From positions 1 through 64,000 of IMG/VR virus record IMGVR_UViG_3300044908_000026: 64,000 nt of DNA. One strand, 5' to 3'. Of the stretch, positions 56,479 through 64,000 are shown one piece after another (the first letter of the stretch is position 1; the number at the start of each line of letters is the position of its first letter). Source of the DNA: a virus. A model generated the notes under the pieces. It was not told the DNA's origin and searched no databases. It saw only the letters and a list, made by a program, of their open reading frames with translations. The position numbers and the translations under genes are program-made.

Positions 56479-58899
56479 TCATTGCAGAGGCAGTCCTCCA
56501 GTATCCATCCCGGTTGGTGCTCCGGGCGGCATCATCGAAGGCGCTCCCGGCGTCAGCGGGTCACCCGGAGGTGGCAATCCAGCTTGCTCATGGGCCGGTT
56601 TTAATTGGTGCTGGTGGACCGCCACGTCCATCTTGTTGATCGTGTCGAGCGATGGACCCGCATTCGGCGGGAAGTCTATTCCGTATTTCTGGAGGACCGC
56701 CATCTCCTGCTCGCTCGGAGCTTTGTCCAAGGCCAATGTCATCGAAAGCTTCGGCGGAGGCATCGGCGGCGGCGGCGGTACAGCGGCTTGCTTCGCGGCC
56801 ATCAGATACGCCCGTACGTTCGCATATCCCGGCGTCAGTGCGCGCGACTGCCCCTTGAGCAAAGCGGACTGGCAGAGGCTAACCACAATGGCCGGCGGGA
56901 ACACGACCGGATCGAGCGGAATCGAAGGCTGAGGAGGCGGAGTCGGACCCGGCAATCCCGTGGTCGGATCTGGCTGCGCCGACTGCTGAATCGGAGCGCC
57001 GTTCCAAAGCTGATCGATCACGTCGCGAATCGCCTCAGCAGCTTCGAGGTCTGGATTCTCCAGGTCTGGGAGATCCAGGTACGCCGTCATCGCCTCGAAG
57101 TTAACCGGGTCGAAAATCTTGAGATTCGTAGTCAATTGCGGATTGTTCGTAATCATCTGCAAGAGATCGGCTTGCCGCTCGGCGAACGTGCGCGGCATGA
57201 CCGTTCCCCCCTTGATCGTCCAAGACGAATTGCGGATCAGATCGAGGTCGATTGTTTGACCGCCGAACGATGGATTCGATTTGGCAGTCTTAATGTAGAG
57301 GTTGACCGAGTTCGTATCCGCCTCTTCGTAGAAGTGCGTCATGTTATTGGCGACGGTCCCCAACTGCATGAGTCCCTGCGTCAACATCATTCGCGCCTGC
57401 CCAAGCGTGAGATTCGGCGGCATCGCGCCCCACAACTGCTCGGGCAGACCTAGCATTTGCTGAATCAACTCATCCACCACCACCATGAAAGGCGCAAGCG
57501 CCTGAGAGGGGTCGTCGCCCTGCAACTTGTAAGCTGCGTTGGAGAATCCCTCCCCGGCTTTGGGAATCCCCTCGATAAACATTTCCGGCGAGTAGCGCAA
57601 CTGATTCATCGACTTCGCGTCGAAATAATCGGGGTTGAGCAACCAGCGGGCAATCGCGCACTCAAACGTATCGGCCGCGATATTAAGCATGTTCGAGTAG
57701 AAGTCATCGAGGCCGAACATGCCCCACGAAATCCCGTCCGCAAAAACGTAATCCGACATCGACGGGAGGCAGGCACAAAAACGCTCTCGGAAATCCTCGC
57801 GCTTCAGGACAATCGGCACGCCGGCGGCCCGGACGAGTTTGAGGCCGTCGGGATACAGACTGTGAACGAGTGCGCGAGCAGTATCCTCCTCGATCAATTC
57901 CATGTCATCCGGGGAAATGTAATTCTGCCGATAACCCCAGATGTTGTCGTTCCACGCGCGCGGCGCGCCGAATTGCGATTGCGCGGAAGATCGAACCATC
58001 ACGCCTGTCGCGTCTGAGGCTCCATCGCCCCCAAAGGGACTCCCGCCGCTCTTACCTACCAGTTTGCGGGCATTCGGATGCGCACGCATGATTGCGCCTT
58101 TGTGCTTTTCGCACTCCAGGATCAGTCGAGGGGATTCCTTGAAAACCTGAACGCTGAATGGGATCGAGTAGAAGTATCCGTTCAAGAGCGTGAGTTCTAC
58201 CGAGGAATTGGGAACTTCGCTGGGTGCGCCTTGCACCGGCACCGTCGCCACGTTAGGAGAGCCGCACGAGGCGCACTCCGGTCCTGGTGTCGGTGCAGTT
58301 TGGTTGCAATCAAGGCATTGCTGTCCTGGGCTCACGTTGGGCACCGACGTGAACCCGAAGCGCTTGCCGTCAGTTACCGTACGGACGTGTCCGAGGGTCG
58401 TTCCGTGCTTGAACAAATAGAAAGCGAGCCGGTCGTTTATTCCGCGCAGATCGCGCTCGCCCGCGAATTTTTGCAGGAGCAAGTTGACTTGACGCGCACC
58501 GCGCCGGTCATTCTCATTCGTCGGATCGTTTGGCTCCGCGCTAGTGTTATAGAATGGCCTTCCACCAAGAGTCGAAACGAATTTGTCCCGGTAACTGCGC
58601 GTCTTTCTAGGATTGTAGTCGAGCGCACGACTCCCGGTCTGCTGCTGATTGCCGGTCTGCACACCGAAGGTCGTCAGCGTGACGATGCCATTGTTATCAA
58701 TGTTTGGCGCGATATTCTGAATACCGCGATCAAAGGCGTCGGCACGTTCCAGTCGGAGCAGTTGGATGACCCGCTCCGCTTCATAGTCGGGGTCGATGGA
58801 TTCGGTGACGAGTTTCTGAATTGCGGGCAGAACTTTAGCGAGCACATCCGGCGTGACGCCGGGATCGACTTCTATGAGTGCTAATTGTTCGTCGGTCAT
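56479..58899 (-). CDS. Portal protein with internal zinc ribbon
   Basis: 806 aa. The layout (DPDYEAERVIQLLRLERADAF, a tyrosine-rich core such as NGYFYSIPFSVQVFKESPR and IAWRYLTLG-type helices, then ALVHSLYPDG) fits large portals of short-tailed phages. Cys195, Cys198, Cys209 and Cys212 (QQCLDC, ECASC) form an embedded zinc ribbon that I do not associate with portals. The C-terminal 150 residues are Pro-rich. It lies between the small head genes and the scaffold. Confidence 0.7.
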   Translation of the reverse strand: MTDEQLALIEVDPGVTPDVLAKVLPAIQKLVTESIDPDYEAERVIQLLRLERADAFDRGIQNIAPNIDNNGIVTLTTFGVQTGNQQQTGSRALDYNPRKTRSYRDKFVSTLGGRPFYNTSAEPNDPTNENDRRGARQVNLLLQKFAGERDLRGINDRLAFYLFKHGTTLGHVRTVTDGKRFGFTSVPNVSPGQQCLDCNQTAPTPGPECASCGSPNVATVPVQGAPSEVPNSSVELTLLNGYFYSIPFSVQVFKESPRLILECEKHKGAIMRAHPNARKLVGKSGGSPFGGDGASDATGVMVRSSAQSQFGAPRAWNDNIWGYRQNYISPDDMELIEEDTARALVHSLYPDGLKLVRAAGVPIVLKREDFRERFCACLPSMSDYVFADGISWGMFGLDDFYSNMLNIAADTFECAIARWLLNPDYFDAKSMNQLRYSPEMFIEGIPKAGEGFSNAAYKLQGDDPSQALAPFMVVVDELIQQMLGLPEQLWGAMPPNLTLGQARMMLTQGLMQLGTVANNMTHFYEEADTNSVNLYIKTAKSNPSFGGQTIDLDLIRNSSWTIKGGTVMPRTFAERQADLLQMITNNPQLTTNLKIFDPVNFEAMTAYLDLPDLENPDLEAAEAIRDVIDQLWNGAPIQQSAQPDPTTGLPGPTPPPQPSIPLDPVVFPPAIVVSLCQSALLKGQSRALTPGYANVRAYLMAAKQAAVPPPPPMPPPKLSMTLALDKAPSEQEMAVLQKYGIDFPPNAGPSLDTINKMDVAVHQHQLKPAHEQAGLPPPGDPLTPGAPSMMPPGAPTGMDTGGLPLQ

Positions 58900-59231
58900 G
58901 CCGCAGGCGTACTCTTCGCCGCGATACTCGCCACTGTCTCATGGAAGGTCTGCATCTTCCCCTGCTTCCACTCTTTCGCTCCGGTTTCTGGCGGCGGACC
59001 CTCGCGCCGCTCGCGCTGAATCTCGACCGGAAACTTCACAGCCAGCAGTCTGTTATTCAGCGCTACTTCACGATCAGAGAACTCGCGCCTCAGTTCATCG
59101 AACCGACCGCGCTCTACCTCCAGTTGCCCGCGCAGCGATAGCACCTCGTCGCCGAGGCGCACATTCTCATCGCGAAGTTGGCGATAGTCCGCGAACCACA
59201 GAAGGAATCGCTGCTGGAGATTGAGGCTCAC
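58896..59231 (-). CDS. Coiled-coil head-region protein
   Basis: 111 aa. Residues 10-65 form a strong coiled coil (QLRDENVRLGDEVLSLRGQL). The C-terminal part is Lys/Glu-rich. ATGA-coupled to both neighbours. The function is unknown, possibly head assembly. Confidence 0.6.
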   Translation of the reverse strand: MSLNLQQRFLLWFADYRQLRDENVRLGDEVLSLRGQLEVERGRFDELRREFSDREVALNNRLLAVKFPVEIQRERREGPPPETGAKEWKQGKMQTFHETVASIAAKSTPAA

Positions 59232-59908
59232 GCTTTGCTTATGTGAACCGCTTTCGTGTAACCTTGTGCCCGTGCGTCCGCTTCTTCTTTGGCATTCGCA
59301 GCCACGGTGTCAGTCAAGCCATCGCCGCTCATCACCTTCGGAAACTCGGACTGCGGCGCATCGGCTTTCTTGTCCGAGATTGCAATAGGATCGGCGGGAC
59401 GGAGCGATGCACGATACAGCATCCGCGCCTGATCGGTCACGGTCGCCTCGCCAGCAAATGCTTCGATGTCGGCCTTCTTGAAGTGCTTGGCATCGACGAT
59501 CATGCGCGCGCCCTGAGAGTTGGAACGCAAGGAGTCGTACAGCGAGAATCGAGAAAACTTGCCTTCGGCAAACCGATCCGAGATCCATGCGACCATTTCC
59601 GCCGCATCGCTCGATGAGTGCGAGAGGCCGGGGAACTCCGCGAGATAGCCGTCCTTGCGGGCCTTCGCTTCATCGTCGGCGCTGTTCACTTCGACAGACA
59701 CGCCGTCGGCCTTACTGAGGGTCTTGGGGTAAACGTCGCCCGGATTGGTCAGCGCCTTCGCGATGAATCGCGGCCCGTCCGTCTTGACTTTACCTTCCCA
59801 ATCCGCCTTGACGGTTTGAAAGTGCGCTTCGCTGCCCGGTTCAGGCTCCGTGCTTGCCAACGGCCCGGAAACGCCGTGCGGTGTTGATCTCAATTGTGTT
59901 GCGTCCAT
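59228..59908 (-). CDS. Hypothetical protein
   Basis: 226 aa. It contains SSSDAAEMVAWISDRFAEG, KALTNPGDVYPKTLSKADG and NAKEEADARAQGYTKAVH, the latter a motif (EEAxxxxxGY) found in phage head-region proteins. Role unknown. Confidence 0.6.
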   Translation of the reverse strand: MDATQLRSTPHGVSGPLASTEPEPGSEAHFQTVKADWEGKVKTDGPRFIAKALTNPGDVYPKTLSKADGVSVEVNSADDEAKARKDGYLAEFPGLSHSSSDAAEMVAWISDRFAEGKFSRFSLYDSLRSNSQGARMIVDAKHFKKADIEAFAGEATVTDQARMLYRASLRPADPIAISDKKADAPQSEFPKVMSGDGLTDTVAANAKEEADARAQGYTKAVHISKA

Positions 59909-59961
59909 GTTGTTCTCCCTTGTGCGGCCAGAGGCCGGTTATATTTTTCGGCGCGGGATTA

Positions 59962-60189
59962 TTACCCCGCGTAAAACAATCTCAATCTGTGGTCAAAATC
60001 TTGTTCTGCCTGCTCGAATTGCTCCACTGAGATAATCTCCGCTTTTGGGTTATTGCGCATTACGACGGCGGTTGCGCTTGGGACGAGCCGACGAACCTCG
60101 CTACGAATGAAATCATCCCACGACTGCGCTCCAGCACCGACGGATTCCGTGTACTCCCGCAATAGCAGTTTCTTGAGTTCTTCGATCAT
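59962..60189 (-). CDS. Small helical protein
   Basis: 75 aa, helical (IEELKKLLLREYTESVGAG), ATGA-coupled to its upstream neighbour at 60186. No family is recognised. The gap 59909-59961 holds a ribosome binding site and nothing else. Confidence 0.6.
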   Translation of the reverse strand: MIEELKKLLLREYTESVGAGAQSWDDFIRSEVRRLVPSATAVVMRNNPKAEIISVEQFEQAEQDFDHRLRLFYAG

Positions 60190-60395
60190 GTTTTCTTCAA
60201 TCTTGCGATCATCGCGTGTGCTTTCGCGTCGATGGTTTGTTTCTGACTTTCGGTGATATTGCCAGCGTGAAGCGCGCGGCTTGAACCCGACAGAGCTGCG
60301 CGGGCATGATTGGGGTCATTAATCGGAAAGCGACCGCTGGTAAGGGCGAACTCGCTCGAAGGAATTTTCTCGCGATCTGCGGCACTCAGTTTCAT
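60186..60395 (-). CDS. Small protein of the KLSAADR type
   Basis: 69 aa. MKLSAADREKIPSSEFAL, then SGRFPINDPNHARAALSGSS and ITESQKQTIDAKAHAMIARL match a short phage-associated motif family that I believe is DUF6582-like. ATGA-coupled. Role unknown. Confidence 0.65.
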   Translation of the reverse strand: MKLSAADREKIPSSEFALTSGRFPINDPNHARAALSGSSRALHAGNITESQKQTIDAKAHAMIARLKKT

Positions 60396-60727
60396 TGCGG
60401 CGCTCCCGGCGGCATTCCGCCCATCGGCGGTCCTTGTGGCGAGGTCCCTGCTCCGTCATGCTGCTTGCCCGGCCTAAATTCGCAGCAATAATCGGTAGGA
60501 TCGACCATGCTCCAATCACTTGAATGCGGCGGGAAACGTTGGCACCTTCCGCTCGATGGCGCGAAGGCATAGCACGTCGCGCACGAATCTCCGCTGGTGT
60601 CCTTCTCGCCCGCATCGTCCGCGTCAGGTTCTCGATCTGGCGGAGCGAGCGGCCCTGGTCCGTCCTTGTCGTCGGGCTTGCCAGCGATAATCAGCAGACC
60701 TTTTTTGGGCGGTCCCCCAGGTGTCAT
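60392..60727 (-). CDS. Cysteine-containing small protein
   Basis: 111 aa from the ATG at 60727, which overlaps the terminase stop. A central CATCYAF, GRCQRFPP and YCCEF region gives five Cys like the small CATC...RCxRxPP phage proteins near terminase genes. The C-terminus is Pro/Gly-rich. Role unknown. Confidence 0.6.
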   Translation of the reverse strand: MTPGGPPKKGLLIIAGKPDDKDGPGPLAPPDREPDADDAGEKDTSGDSCATCYAFAPSSGRCQRFPPHSSDWSMVDPTDYCCEFRPGKQHDGAGTSPQGPPMGGMPPGAPQ

Positions 60728-62619
60728 TGCAATCGTCCCCCTTGCTTCAGCCATTCTCTACGAACCGCCAACCTGTTCCGTCCCTGAATCACGATACCGC
60801 TAACGCCAATCTCTTTCTCTATGGCTTTGCGCGTCATCATCTCGATAGAGTGCGGACTCAAGCCGCCGCCCATCTTGCCCGCGACCGCAGCCACACGCGC
60901 ATCAACGCGCACGTTCAGCGGCGCGAGTCCTTCGCCTTGACGTTCTTCGCTCAGCATTCCCATGCGAGCTGAATCGTAAGGATCGTCGCCCGGCCTGCTC
61001 TCGGTCGCATCGACCTTTGCAACGTCGTTTTTTCCAGGAACGTGCATGAGCGTTGGTAAACATCGTATCAGTTCCCGGCACTCGCGGCTAATCTGCCATT
61101 TCGGTAGAACTTCCGCGCTCGCTGTGAACTCAGGCTGATTCATATACTCCTGAAACGCGACCAAGCCTTTTTCTTCGTAGAGGCGGTCGGCAAACGCGGT
61201 ATCTGGCATGACCGCCTGTTGCAGTGGCCGGAAGCGCAAAAGCGTTTGAAGGTGCATGGCTCCAGCGACACGATCTGTGTTAGCGCGAACGAGAGTCAGC
61301 ATTGTGGTGGACTGCTCTTGCCGGCGGCGCTGAAGCGAGCGCAGGGCCTTTTCGGAATCCTCGAACAACCGTTCCTCTTCGGTGAGATCAGAGACGAACG
61401 CGCTGCCCGGTCCCAAGATTTTTGCGATACCTACGGCAATCTGTGAAGCCACGGTGTTCTCGCTTTCGCGCTTCGCGTAAGCGTCTGGCGAAAGGAAAAT
61501 GTTCATGTGGCGAGACTCAAGGCCGTCGATGTCCTTTCGCGATTCACGTGCGATGAGAACACCCAACTCGACAGGATCGAGACGGTTAATTGAAATTTCC
61601 TTGTACGTGTAGACTTGACCCCACGGAGCCTTGCAGTGCCATTGAATATCGCTCGGATGGATATAGCCCCAATCGAGCGACATCCACCGATGAAACCACG
61701 GCTCCAAGCGCACATTTTCCGGTTCGTAAACATGCCTTGCATTCGGGGGTTCCCCGAGAAGCGGTCCGTTTGGTCTGAAATCGCGAAAAAAAGCGCCGCT
61801 GAGGGAGCGCCAATCCGAGTCGCGCCACGCCCTTCTCAGCGACTCCGGTTCAATCGAGTTAAGCCACTTCTCGTATGCGCCCTCTCCAAGCCTGAGAGCG
61901 GTAACCTTGCCCTTGTCCGGCCCTTCGTTTTCGTCGAGTTCGTAGTAGTGGTAGAGGTACGGATTGTCTTTGTAGGTCGAAGGAACGAACACGCGCGACT
62001 TGCCAAATTCGTCCACGAGCTTTTCGTATTTCGGGAGCTTTCCCGATAGGTAATCTTCGATCCGAAAGTATTCCATCAACCATGCTTGCCCAGGCGCACC
62101 GCCTTCTAAATCGCCGCCGCCGGGATTGAACGTCAGCATGATTTGCGCGACGAGTTCGGCCCACTTGGAGCGGCACGAACCCATGATGCGGTCGTGGACT
62201 TCTTTCGAGGGCAGCATTTCGGCCTGGTCTATCAACATTCTCTGATACTGCGGCCCGAGGTACTTTTCGTAGCCTCTGTCGCCAAAATGCCCAAATGTTA
62301 CCTTCGCTCCCGTGCGCCACGTCGCTTGCGCTGGATTTCCTCGGGTGATGGTAGCTCCGGTAGGACCCCACATGGCATCCGCGCGGTCGAGCAAGTCGTC
62401 CAGATCGTTGGCTTGGTTTCTCAGAACCAGGCCGCGAAAATTCTTGTTATTGAAGTAGGCGATGTCGTTCGGGTGGGGATTCTTTCCGGCCGCTATAGCC
62501 TTTTGCATCCGGTCTGGATTTCCCTTGAAAGCCATCCACGCAAGCCCTAGTTCCGTTTTTGCGGAGCCACGGGAACCTGCCTCAGAAATTTCGTCCGCCG
62601 TTGAAAAGAAGGCGTGCAT
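60724..62619 (-). CDS. terL: Terminase large subunit
   Basis: 631 aa from the only in-frame ATG at 62619. Walker A is GSRGSAKT (15-22). The Walker B strand MLIDQAE (128-134) has Gln132 where Glu is normal. The nuclease domain shows LDWGYIHPSD, FLSPDAYAKRESEN and GDDPYDSARMG. The packaging motor cuts and pumps phage DNA into the head. Walker A so near the start is unusual: the frame is open upstream to a TAA near 62790 (including GEVPCECEYNPQ), but lacks ATG, GTG or TTG, so the N-terminus may begin at an unusual codon. Confidence 0.85.
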   Translation of the reverse strand: MHAFFSTADEISEAGSRGSAKTELGLAWMAFKGNPDRMQKAIAAGKNPHPNDIAYFNNKNFRGLVLRNQANDLDDLLDRADAMWGPTGATITRGNPAQATWRTGAKVTFGHFGDRGYEKYLGPQYQRMLIDQAEMLPSKEVHDRIMGSCRSKWAELVAQIMLTFNPGGGDLEGGAPGQAWLMEYFRIEDYLSGKLPKYEKLVDEFGKSRVFVPSTYKDNPYLYHYYELDENEGPDKGKVTALRLGEGAYEKWLNSIEPESLRRAWRDSDWRSLSGAFFRDFRPNGPLLGEPPNARHVYEPENVRLEPWFHRWMSLDWGYIHPSDIQWHCKAPWGQVYTYKEISINRLDPVELGVLIARESRKDIDGLESRHMNIFLSPDAYAKRESENTVASQIAVGIAKILGPGSAFVSDLTEEERLFEDSEKALRSLQRRRQEQSTTMLTLVRANTDRVAGAMHLQTLLRFRPLQQAVMPDTAFADRLYEEKGLVAFQEYMNQPEFTASAEVLPKWQISRECRELIRCLPTLMHVPGKNDVAKVDATESRPGDDPYDSARMGMLSEERQGEGLAPLNVRVDARVAAVAGKMGGGLSPHSIEMMTRKAIEKEIGVSGIVIQGRNRLAVRREWLKQGGRLQ

Positions 62620-62776
62620 TTGCGGATTGTACTCGCACTCACATGGGACTTCGCCGGGGCGATGCCCAATCTGGAAATGATGCGTAGCGCACCTTACGGG
62701 ACGAAACGCAACCTGCGCGGCTTTTGCATGGGCGTCGGCGATGACAACCTGCGGTGCTGTGTTTTTGGCTCGCGTA

Positions 62777-63250
62777 TTAGAACCCGCTTACGCTGATTTG
62801 CACGCCAGTTGCGGACGCGAGAATTTTCATGCCGCCCGTGAACGTCCGGCACGTACTGATAAATTGACCTGGTTGAACTTGCGAACTCGGTGCTCCAATG
62901 ACCGTCCATGTCGTCCCTTGGCTGGAACTCGTCGGGGTTATGGGAACGGCGTTGAAGAAAATCCAGGGAGTAGCTTGGATGTCTTCGAGTGTTACGTTGA
63001 CCGCGGACGAACCGGGAGCCATAGAAAGATCCAGTTGGCAAACATACAGGGTCCCCGTAGGCATGTTTGGATTGCCGCCGGTTGTCGAAGAGAGCGTTGT
63101 GAGATTGCTGAGGCTGGTCGGAATCGCCTGCCCTTTTATATACCAGGAACGGGATGGAAGTTGTGGTTGCCAATCGGCCTTGGCCGCGAAGAACGGGAAT
63201 GCGATCAGCACGAGCGCAATGGCAATCTGAACAGCAGTCGATTTCCTCAT
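62777..63250 (-). CDS. Exported protein, unknown
   Basis: 157 aa. Signal peptide (AVQIAIALVLIAFPFFAAKA) then a beta-rich domain with two Cys (LYVCQLDL and STCRTFTG). Sits just upstream of terL on the same strand. The function is unknown. The interval 62620-62776 is the start-less terL-frame extension. Confidence 0.65.
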   Translation of the reverse strand: MRKSTAVQIAIALVLIAFPFFAAKADWQPQLPSRSWYIKGQAIPTSLSNLTTLSSTTGGNPNMPTGTLYVCQLDLSMAPGSSAVNVTLEDIQATPWIFFNAVPITPTSSSQGTTWTVIGAPSSQVQPGQFISTCRTFTGGMKILASATGVQISVSGF

Positions 63251-63543
63251 TTGATTCCTCTCATTTTAAGCGGGTGTACTTTCGGAACACTAACCATCGG
63301 AGGTGCCCCAACTTTCCGCAATGCGGCCATACTGCCCGAGAGCGGCGTCCCTGATGCGAAGTTACCGGCGGGTTCTTTCAATCCTTCGAGTCCAGCGTCC
63401 CCACTGAGCGCCATCCCGATTGCCTGCGCTTTGGGTCGGACGTGCTCAAGGTGGGCGATGTTCGCGCCGACGTTATACCGCTTCGGCAGAAATGCCGTGG
63501 GCTTCTTGACCGTAGGCATCTTGAGTGGGGTGATGCCGGTCAT
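63247..63543 (-). CDS. Hypothetical protein
   Basis: 98 aa from the ATG at 63543 (overlapping the upstream stop); an ATG at 63555 is less likely. It contains FLPKRYNVGANIAHLEHVRP and ALSGDAGLEGLKEPAGNF. No family is recognised. ATGA-coupled to both neighbours. Confidence 0.6.
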   Translation of the reverse strand: MTGITPLKMPTVKKPTAFLPKRYNVGANIAHLEHVRPKAQAIGMALSGDAGLEGLKEPAGNFASGTPLSGSMAALRKVGAPPMVSVPKVHPLKMRGIK

Positions 63544-63830
63544 GCAGCACTCCATTGCTCTAGCGATGTTTGCCCGAGGTACATCTCATAGAGCGGGTGC
63601 AGCCCATTGGCTTTGATATACATCGGCCTGCCGTTCCGACTCCATGCGTCGTACACAGCCGCTCGCGCACTGGATCGTTGATGGAGTTCATCGTAATCGA
63701 AACCTTGTTTTTTGCCGTAGCGGATATTGTTAATCCAGGGCCATCGTTCTGTTTCAGATCGTCCGCGAAAGCGCTCGCGTAGAAATTCAGGCAATCCCAT
63801 TATCTGAGCTTCCGTTAGTTCCGGTGTCAT
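63540..63830 (-). CDS. Hypothetical protein
   Basis: 96 aa. Basic and aromatic-rich (GRSETERWPWINNIRYGKK, then YEMYLGQTSLEQW). The ATG at 63830 overlaps the stop of the J-domain gene. No family is recognised. Confidence 0.6.
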   Translation of the reverse strand: MTPELTEAQIMGLPEFLRERFRGRSETERWPWINNIRYGKKQGFDYDELHQRSSARAAVYDAWSRNGRPMYIKANGLHPLYEMYLGQTSLEQWSAA

Positions 63831-64000
63831 TTCGCCAACCTCATGCCTGCTTCGGCGAATGCCGGCGCTGCCGGGTGAATGCCCAGCGAGCGATCATACG
63901 CCTCACGCCCCTCGCTCAACACGTCCCATGCCCTCTTGACTTGCTCGAAAACCTTCCGGCCCGCAGGATTGTGATCCGGGTGATAATCCTTAGCCATCTC
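63827..64000 (-). CDS. J-domain (DnaJ-like) protein, partial
   Basis: The gene continues beyond the right edge. The visible C-terminal part reads AKDYHPDHNPAGRKVFEQVK then AWDVLSEGREAYDRSLG, the HPD motif and helix III of a J-domain. The Met in frame at 63997 may be internal, as the usual helix II precedes HPD. J-domains stimulate host DnaK/Hsp70. Ends with an ATGA overlap. Confidence 0.75.
   Translation of the reverse strand, partial: EMAKDYHPDHNPAGRKVFEQVKRAWDVLSEGREAYDRSLGIHPAAPAFAEAGMRLAK

Noticed and set aside
56605-57453. 282-codon plus-strand frame
   Set aside because: Antisense to the portal gene; strongly Arg-rich shadow composition.
62694-63173. 159-codon minus-strand frame overlapping the exported protein
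   Set aside because: Out of frame with the signal-peptide gene, which has the better start and composition.

Overview
The window is phage DNA: an almost gap-free, moderately GC-rich stretch with a recognisable virion module (terminase large subunit, portal, scaffold-like protein, capsid protein, connector and tail proteins) and a long early operon. I see no tape-measure or tail-sheath gene, while large portal, hub/nozzle-like and ejection-type proteins are present, so a short-tailed (podovirus-like) virion is the best inference. The host is probably Gram-negative. A PEP-CTERM sorting signal, a lipoprotein and several Sec signal peptides ending in Ala-Gln-type sites would fit an Acidobacteriota-like host, but that is inference only. 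No integrase, DNA polymerase or clear repressor is visible. The gene at the right edge runs off the window, and a terminase-small-like gene lies at the left edge on the same strand as the terminase large gene, so the window may be an opened circular or permuted genome.

Layout. 1-0.83 kb (minus): helix-turn-helix protein and a solo HicB-like protein. 0.94-21.05 kb (plus): dense early operon of mostly small genes joined by ATGA/GTGA overlaps. It holds an SMR-type transporter, an HNH-type protein, a protein with 51 C-S-x triplets, a probable ssDNA-annealing protein, an Rnl5-type RNA ligase, DUF2303 and DUF1064 proteins, an intein-split AAA ATPase, a T4 Rnl1-like RNA ligase overlapping a T4-like polynucleotide kinase/phosphatase, a DUF1376 replication-type protein, a DUF1643 protein and a lysozyme-like protein. 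21.08-23.57 kb (minus): small genes including a lipoprotein. 23.7-26.98 kb (plus): methyltransferase-like gene, small genes and a PEP-CTERM protein. 26.97-34.1 kb (minus): three large appendage-like proteins with N-terminal export signals. 34.1-34.9 kb (plus): polytopic membrane protein. 34.8-37.7 kb (minus): HNH endonuclease and a lysis-type cassette (small membrane proteins, L,D-transpeptidase-like lysin). 37.8-44.5 kb (minus): internal virion and tail-type proteins. 44.5-45.4 kb (plus): three-gene island with its own promoter. 45.4-64 kb (minus): tail fibre, hub, connector, 2H phosphoesterase, capsid, scaffold, portal, terminase and a partial J-domain gene.

Two themes stand out. First, an RNA-repair set (two unrelated RNA ligases, an end-healing kinase/phosphatase and a 2H phosphoesterase that could open cyclic phosphates) would let the phage reseal RNAs, such as tRNAs, cut by host defence nucleases. 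Second, several genes that lead transcription units sit exactly six bases behind a -10-like hexamer, which suggests leaderless transcripts, whereas genes inside operons have Shine-Dalgarno sites or are coupled by stop/start overlaps.
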